Part shown: piece by piece, positions 6,572-9,212 of the stretch
Layout: each line of letters starts with the position of its first letter
Position numbering within the stretch: position 1 is the first letter of the stretch
Origin: Oscillospiraceae bacterium
Lineage (GTDB): Bacteria; Bacillota; Clostridia; Oscillospirales; Oscillospiraceae
Assembly: GCA_017458885.1 (NCBI GenBank)
Contig: JAFSZQ010000005.1
Coordinates: 1 to 9,212 of the forward strand
Direction of reading: 5' to 3'
Length of the DNA stretch: 9,212 nucleotides
Translations under genes and position numbers: made by a program
Notes under the pieces: model-generated
Database searches by the model: none
Seen by the model: only the letters and a program-made list of their open reading frames with translations
Told to the model about the DNA's origin: nothing

Positions 6572-6600
6572 AAAAGGGAGCGCCGCTCCCGCGGCGCTCC
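6572..6600 (-). terminator. GC-rich hairpin between nusB and xseA
   Basis: A perfect 10-bp stem, GGAGCGCCGC / GCGGCGCTCC around a 4-nt loop, begins 5 nt after the nusB stop. On the minus strand it is followed by C then TTTT. The stem is strong but the T-run is short. It could be a weak terminator or an mRNA-processing or stabilising hairpin that lowers xseA expression relative to nusB. No alternative antiterminator pairing was found by eye. Confidence 0.5.
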
Positions 6601-6605
6601 TGATG

Positions 6606-7052
6606 TTATTGCAGTTCCCCGCGTGTAAAACTGCCGAGGATGCCGTTGATGAATTTGACCGTCTCCGGCGTCTCGTACTTCTTGGCGATCTCCACCGCCT
6701 CGTTGATGGCGACGCCGACGTCCACGTCGTCGCGGTACATCGCCTCGTACATCGCCACGCGCATGATGGCGGCGGCGACGAGCGGGATGCGCTCGAACTT
6801 CCAGCCGCGCGCGTACTTGGCGATGTAGCCGTCCAGCTCCGGCGCGTGCTCGGCGACGCCGCGGACGACGCCGCGAATGTACGCCGCCTGATCCTTCTCC
6901 GGCGGCGCGGCGTAGAGCTCGTCTTCGGCGGAGAGCGTCTCGAACCGCTCCTCCGTCAGCCGCTCCGCGGTCAGCTCCTCCGGTGAGAGCGCGGTGAAGC
7001 TCAATTCGTACGCCAGATGTACGGCGATCTCTCTTGCGGTGCTGCGGGTCAT
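6606..7052 (-). CDS. nusB: Transcription antitermination factor NusB
   Basis: NusB binds boxA RNA with NusE (S10) and supports antitermination and rRNA transcription. The 148 aa product is the usual helical protein: N-terminal MTRSTAREIAVHLAYEL matches the family opening, then a variable acidic stretch, DQAAYIRGVVRGVAEH in the middle, and the conserved C-terminal run IPLVAAAIMRVAMYE followed by VAINEAVEIAKKY and KFINGILG. I prefer ATG at 7052, which gives the standard N-terminus; a TTG at 7061 would add three residues and overlap the preceding stop by 4 bp but has no visible ribosome site. Spacing to the Asp23 gene is 5 bp, so translation is probably coupled. Confidence 0.95.
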   Translation of the reverse strand: MTRSTAREIAVHLAYELSFTALSPEELTAERLTEERFETLSAEDELYAAPPEKDQAAYIRGVVRGVAEHAPELDGYIAKYARGWKFERIPLVAAAIMRVAMYEAMYRDDVDVGVAINEAVEIAKKYETPETVKFINGILGSFTRGELQ

Positions 7053-7057
7053 GGCGC

Positions 7058-7405
7058 TCAATCGTTGAAGCTGACGCCGCCGACGTGGACGTTGACCGTC
7101 TTCACGGGAAAGCCGGTCATGCCGCCGACCGCGTTCGCGACCGCGCCCTGCACCTTGCGCGCGACCTCGGGGATGGAGGAGCCGTAGCGCGCCATGAGGA
7201 ACACGTCGATGACGAGCGCGTCCTCGACCTTCTCCACGCGCACGCCGCGCACGGCTTTCTTGCCCGAAAGCTGCTCGGCGACGTTCTGGCTCGCGGCGCC
7301 GACGCCCTCGACGTCCTTTGCCGCGTCCGCGACGATGGCGGCAATGACGTCCTCCGCGATATGGATGGCGCCGTTTTCCTCGGCGCGGGTCACATATTCA
7401 GCCAT
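7058..7405 (-). CDS. Asp23/Gls24 family envelope stress response protein (YqhY-like)
   Basis: This is a small cytoplasmic or membrane-associated protein of the Asp23 (DUF322) family, linked to cell-envelope stress and, for Bacillus YqhY, to control of fatty-acid synthesis. The 115 aa product shows IHIAEDVIAAIVADAAKDVEGV, then GVRVE, ALVIDVFLMARYGSSIPEVARKVQ and VNVHVGGV, the typical two-part beta-alpha pattern. ATG at 7405 has AAGGAG 8 nt upstream; a GTG three codons earlier lies on that site and is rejected. Its place just before nusB is common in Clostridia and Bacilli. In Bacillus the accBC genes lie between spoIIIAH and yqhY; they are missing here. Confidence 0.93.
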   Translation of the reverse strand: MAEYVTRAEENGAIHIAEDVIAAIVADAAKDVEGVGAASQNVAEQLSGKKAVRGVRVEKVEDALVIDVFLMARYGSSIPEVARKVQGAVANAVGGMTGFPVKTVNVHVGGVSFND

Positions 7406-7440
7406 AGGAAACACTCCTTAACTCATTCCTTTGCTGAACC

Positions 7441-7469
7441 ATCTTACCATTTCGGCGGACGAATTACAA
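7441..7469 (-). promoter_or_regulatory. Candidate promoter before the Asp23-nusB genes
   Basis: In the 73-bp gap after spoIIIAH, TTGTAA (7469-7464) and TAAGAT (7446-7441) are spaced by exactly 17 nt, each matching the sigma-A consensus at 4 of 6 positions. It would start transcription about 30 nt ahead of the Asp23 gene, which makes sense since these vegetative genes should not depend on the sporulation operon. A weak 6-bp inverted repeat (CAACTG/CAGTTG, 7467-7485) spans the spoIIIAH stop but has no T-run. Confidence 0.45.
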
Positions 7470-7478
7470 CTGCAAATT

Positions 7479-8027
7479 TCAGTTGACCTCGAGTATCTTG
7501 ATGGCGCTCGCGGGGAGCGACGTCTCCTGCTTGACGATGTCGGTGATGCGCGCGATGTCCTCGGTCTGGAGGCCGTCCGTCTGCGTCGAGACCACCACGC
7601 TCGCGCTGCCGTCCGAGAGGAACACCACGCAGTCGTCGTAGCCCTTGGCGGTGATCATGTTCTCGATCTGCGCCTCGGAGAGCGTGTAGCCCGCGAGCGC
7701 CTCGATGCCCTGCGCGACCTCGCTCGCCACCTGCGGGTCGACCTCGTCCCCCGCGCCCGCCTCCTGCAGCAGCGCGAGCGCGTTGTCCCGCGCCTGCCGC
7801 CGCGAGAGCCGCGCCGTCGCGAAGTAGTCCGACGGCTCCTGTCCCACCGCCGCCTCCGCCGGCTCCCCTTCGCCGGAGCCGATGACCTCCGTCGCCTGTC
7901 CGAGCACCTTGCCCGCGTCCTCCGCCTCCGCCACGTTCTCGGCGTAGCGCCCGTTGAGCACGATGGCGGCGATGACCAGCGCCAGCACCGCGCCGACCAC
8001 CGCGTTCCGCTTCCACAGCTTCTTCAT
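7479..8027 (-). CDS. spoIIIAH: Stage III sporulation protein AH
   Basis: SpoIIIAH is a mother-cell membrane protein whose extracellular YscJ/FliF-like domain forms a ring that docks with forespore SpoIIQ to build the feeding-tube channel between the two cells. The 182 aa product has a short basic N-terminus (MKKLWKRN), one membrane segment at about 9-25, a low-complexity Glu/Ala/Gly linker, then SDYFATARLSRRQARDNAL and a C-terminal ring domain with VASEVAQGIEALAGYTLSEAQIENM and the terminal ASAIKILEV. ATG at 8027 has a textbook AGGAGG 9 nt upstream. An in-frame ATG at 8072, overlapping the spoIIIAG stop as TGATG and preceded by GGGGAG, would add 15 residues and cannot be excluded. Confidence 0.93.
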   Translation of the reverse strand: MKKLWKRNAVVGAVLALVIAAIVLNGRYAENVAEAEDAGKVLGQATEVIGSGEGEPAEAAVGQEPSDYFATARLSRRQARDNALALLQEAGAGDEVDPQVASEVAQGIEALAGYTLSEAQIENMITAKGYDDCVVFLSDGSASVVVSTQTDGLQTEDIARITDIVKQETSLPASAIKILEVN

Positions 8028-8071
8028 GTTCCCGTTCCTCCTGAAAAATAGTAAAATTTTCGGCGTTTTCA

Positions 8072-8446
8072 TCACGGTCTCCCCTTCACCACGGCGATGC
8101 GGTCCGACGGCAGGCCCGTCAGCGCGGCGACCGCCTGCGTCAGCTCCAGGCGCACGGCGGCGCTGCCGCCGCCCTCGCACACGACCACCGCGCCCGCCCA
8201 TCGCTCCGTCCCCGGCTCGACGGTCAGCACGAGGCGCAGCCGCCCCGCGCCGTCGAACGCCGCAAGCGCCGCCTCGATCTCGCCCTGCACCGTCGGGCGG
8301 CTCTCCGGCGCGGCTGCCGCCGTCTCCCGCCGCGTCCCCGCGGGCAGGAGCAGCAGCAATACGCCGAGCAGCGCCGCCGCCGCGGCGTAGCGATGCTTCC
8401 CCGCCGCCGCGCGCAGCGTTTCCCACGTCATCCGCCGTCGATCCAT
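8072..8446 (-). CDS. spoIIIAG: Stage III sporulation protein AG, short form
   Basis: SpoIIIAG forms a large oligomeric ring in the SpoIIIA-SpoIIQ complex. This 124 aa version has one membrane segment (about 20-36, Ala/Leu-rich), a short linker and a single ring-building domain: VQGEIEAALAAFDGAGRLRLVLTVEPG, then WAGAVVVCEGGGSAAVRLELTQAVAALTGLPSDRIAVVKG, which matches the family's conserved C-terminus. Many SpoIIIAG proteins are about 190-230 aa; the missing part corresponds to the linker and the beta-hairpin insertion between the two halves of the domain. ATG at 8446 has AAGGAG 9 nt upstream, and the gene overlaps spoIIIAF by 19 bp. Identity is supported by position as well as sequence. Confidence 0.88.
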   Translation of the reverse strand: MDRRRMTWETLRAAAGKHRYAAAAALLGVLLLLLPAGTRRETAAAAPESRPTVQGEIEAALAAFDGAGRLRLVLTVEPGTERWAGAVVVCEGGGSAAVRLELTQAVAALTGLPSDRIAVVKGRP

Positions 8447-8889
8447 GTCTGCCTCTCCTTTGCGACGCCGAGCTCGGAGGCGATCCAGTCCGCGAGCGCC
8501 GCGCTGTACCTGCCATACAGCGTCACGCGCTCCGGCGCGCAGCGCGCGTCCAGCGCCACCGTCGCGCGCACGTTCGCGCCCAAGCCGTCGGCTTTGTCCT
8601 CAATATATGCTTCCAGTTCCCGCGCTATGCCGTCCGCGAGCGCGGTCTCGTAGCCGCGCTCCAGCTCCGCCTCGAGCAGCGCCGCCGCCTCGCGGTAACG
8701 CGCCGCGTCCCACGCGAGGTCGGGCAATTGCAGCGCCGCGAGCGGGCGCAGCATCGCGCACAGGAGCAGCAGGGCGAGCGTGAAGCGCGCGACCTGCCGC
8801 GCCGCCCCGTCGGGGCAGAGCCAGTACAGCAGGCTCCCGAGCATCGCGCAGGCGACGACGCCGAGCAGCCACTCCCGAAAAAATTCCAT
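8428..8889 (-). CDS. spoIIIAF: Stage III sporulation protein AF
   Basis: SpoIIIAF is a mother-cell inner-membrane component of the SpoIIIA channel machinery. The 153 aa product opens with two membrane segments (about 8-24 and 34-50) separated by the family's PDG turn (PDGAARQVARF, 26-36), followed by RPL and a long helical soluble region (about 60-115) with a Glu-rich heptad-like pattern. A short C-terminal beta region follows, as in SpoIIIAF ring-building domains. It begins 4 bp after spoIIIAE and overlaps spoIIIAG by 19 bp. The GGGGTGA just before the start serves as the likely ribosome site. Sequence conservation in this family is low, so position in the operon carries part of the call. 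Confidence 0.9.
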   Translation of the reverse strand: MEFFREWLLGVVACAMLGSLLYWLCPDGAARQVARFTLALLLLCAMLRPLAALQLPDLAWDAARYREAAALLEAELERGYETALADGIARELEAYIEDKADGLGANVRATVALDARCAPERVTLYGRYSAALADWIASELGVAKERQTWIDGG

Positions 8890-8893
8890 CCTT

Positions 8894-9212
8894 TCACCCC
8901 ACGGCGACCGTCGCCGCGACCAGCAGCGCGACGAGCAGGATCAGCGCGCACGCCGCCGTCGCCGCGAACACGAGCGCGAACGCCGCGCCCACGCGGTCGA
9001 GGAAGTCTGCGAGCCGCTTCGTCCCCACCAGCCCCGCCGCGAACGCGGCGAGCTTGTAGAGCAGGAATTGCGCGAAAAGCCGCAGCAGCGGCGCGAGGCA
9101 CACGGCGAGCAGCGCGAACACGCCCAGCGCGCCGAGCGTGCCGCGCAGCGTCCCCGCGGCGGCGAGCACGCCCTCCGCCGCGTCCGCCAGCACGCCGCCC
9201 ACCACGGGCACC
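8894..9212 (-). CDS. spoIIIAE: Stage III sporulation protein AE, C-terminal end (runs off the window)
   Basis: SpoIIIAE is the large polytopic membrane subunit of the SpoIIIA secretion-like complex needed for late forespore gene expression. Only the last 105 or so codons (of about 390 in typical members) lie in the window; the codon at 9211-9209 is GTG read as an internal Val, not a start. The visible part begins with the strongly conserved PVVGGVLADAAEGVL and continues through two or three hydrophobic segments, including PLLRLFAQFLLYKLAAF and a C-terminal run ending near VATVAVG. The stop is 4 bp before spoIIIAF. The N-terminal signal and first membrane spans are outside the window. Confidence 0.93.
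   Translation of the reverse strand, partial: VPVVGGVLADAAEGVLAAAGTLRGTLGALGVFALLAVCLAPLLRLFAQFLLYKLAAFAAGLVGTKRLADFLDRVGAAFALVFAATAACALILLVALLVAATVAVG

Overview
The window is a GC-rich chromosomal segment from a spore-forming, probably anaerobic Clostridia-type Firmicute. The spore genes (spoIIIAE to AH), an Asp23 protein, strong Shine-Dalgarno sites and the gene order all point there. Every protein gene is on the minus strand, so transcription runs from high to low coordinates. Genes are packed with 4 to 26 bp overlaps or very short gaps. There are no transposases, tRNAs, rRNAs or CRISPR arrays.

In transcription order: (1) 9212-7479 is the end of the spoIIIA operon, with a partial spoIIIAE, then spoIIIAF, spoIIIAG and spoIIIAH, which build the mother-cell part of the SpoIIIA-SpoIIQ channel. 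(2) After a short gap with a possible promoter come an Asp23/Gls24 protein and nusB (7405-6606). (3) A small intergenic hairpin precedes xseA, xseB and ispA (6547-4263): the two exonuclease VII subunits and a short-chain prenyl diphosphate synthase. (4) 4262-3431 is an 832-bp gap with no credible protein gene. It sits exactly where OLE RNA (Ornate, Large, Extremophilic RNA) lies in Bacillus halodurans, between ispA and oapA-dxs. It begins with a terminator-like hairpin and a TATAAT-type promoter. About 600 nt follow whose two ends can pair with each other, then about 130 nt of clustered palindromes. (5) 3430-2876 encodes a small multispanning membrane protein matching OapA, the OLE-associated protein, including two Asp residues spaced as in the known protein. 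(6) 2869-1 carries dxs, a TlyA-type rRNA methyltransferase gene and the start of nadK.

Most of the window is ordinary housekeeping and sporulation DNA. The notable part is the apparent OLE RNA plus OapA pair. It appears to be a known class in a GC-rich spore former, not a new system. Local novelties are the promoter/terminator overlap at its 5' end and the palindrome cluster between RNA and oapA. Isoprenoid genes (ispA, dxs) flank the RNA on both sides.
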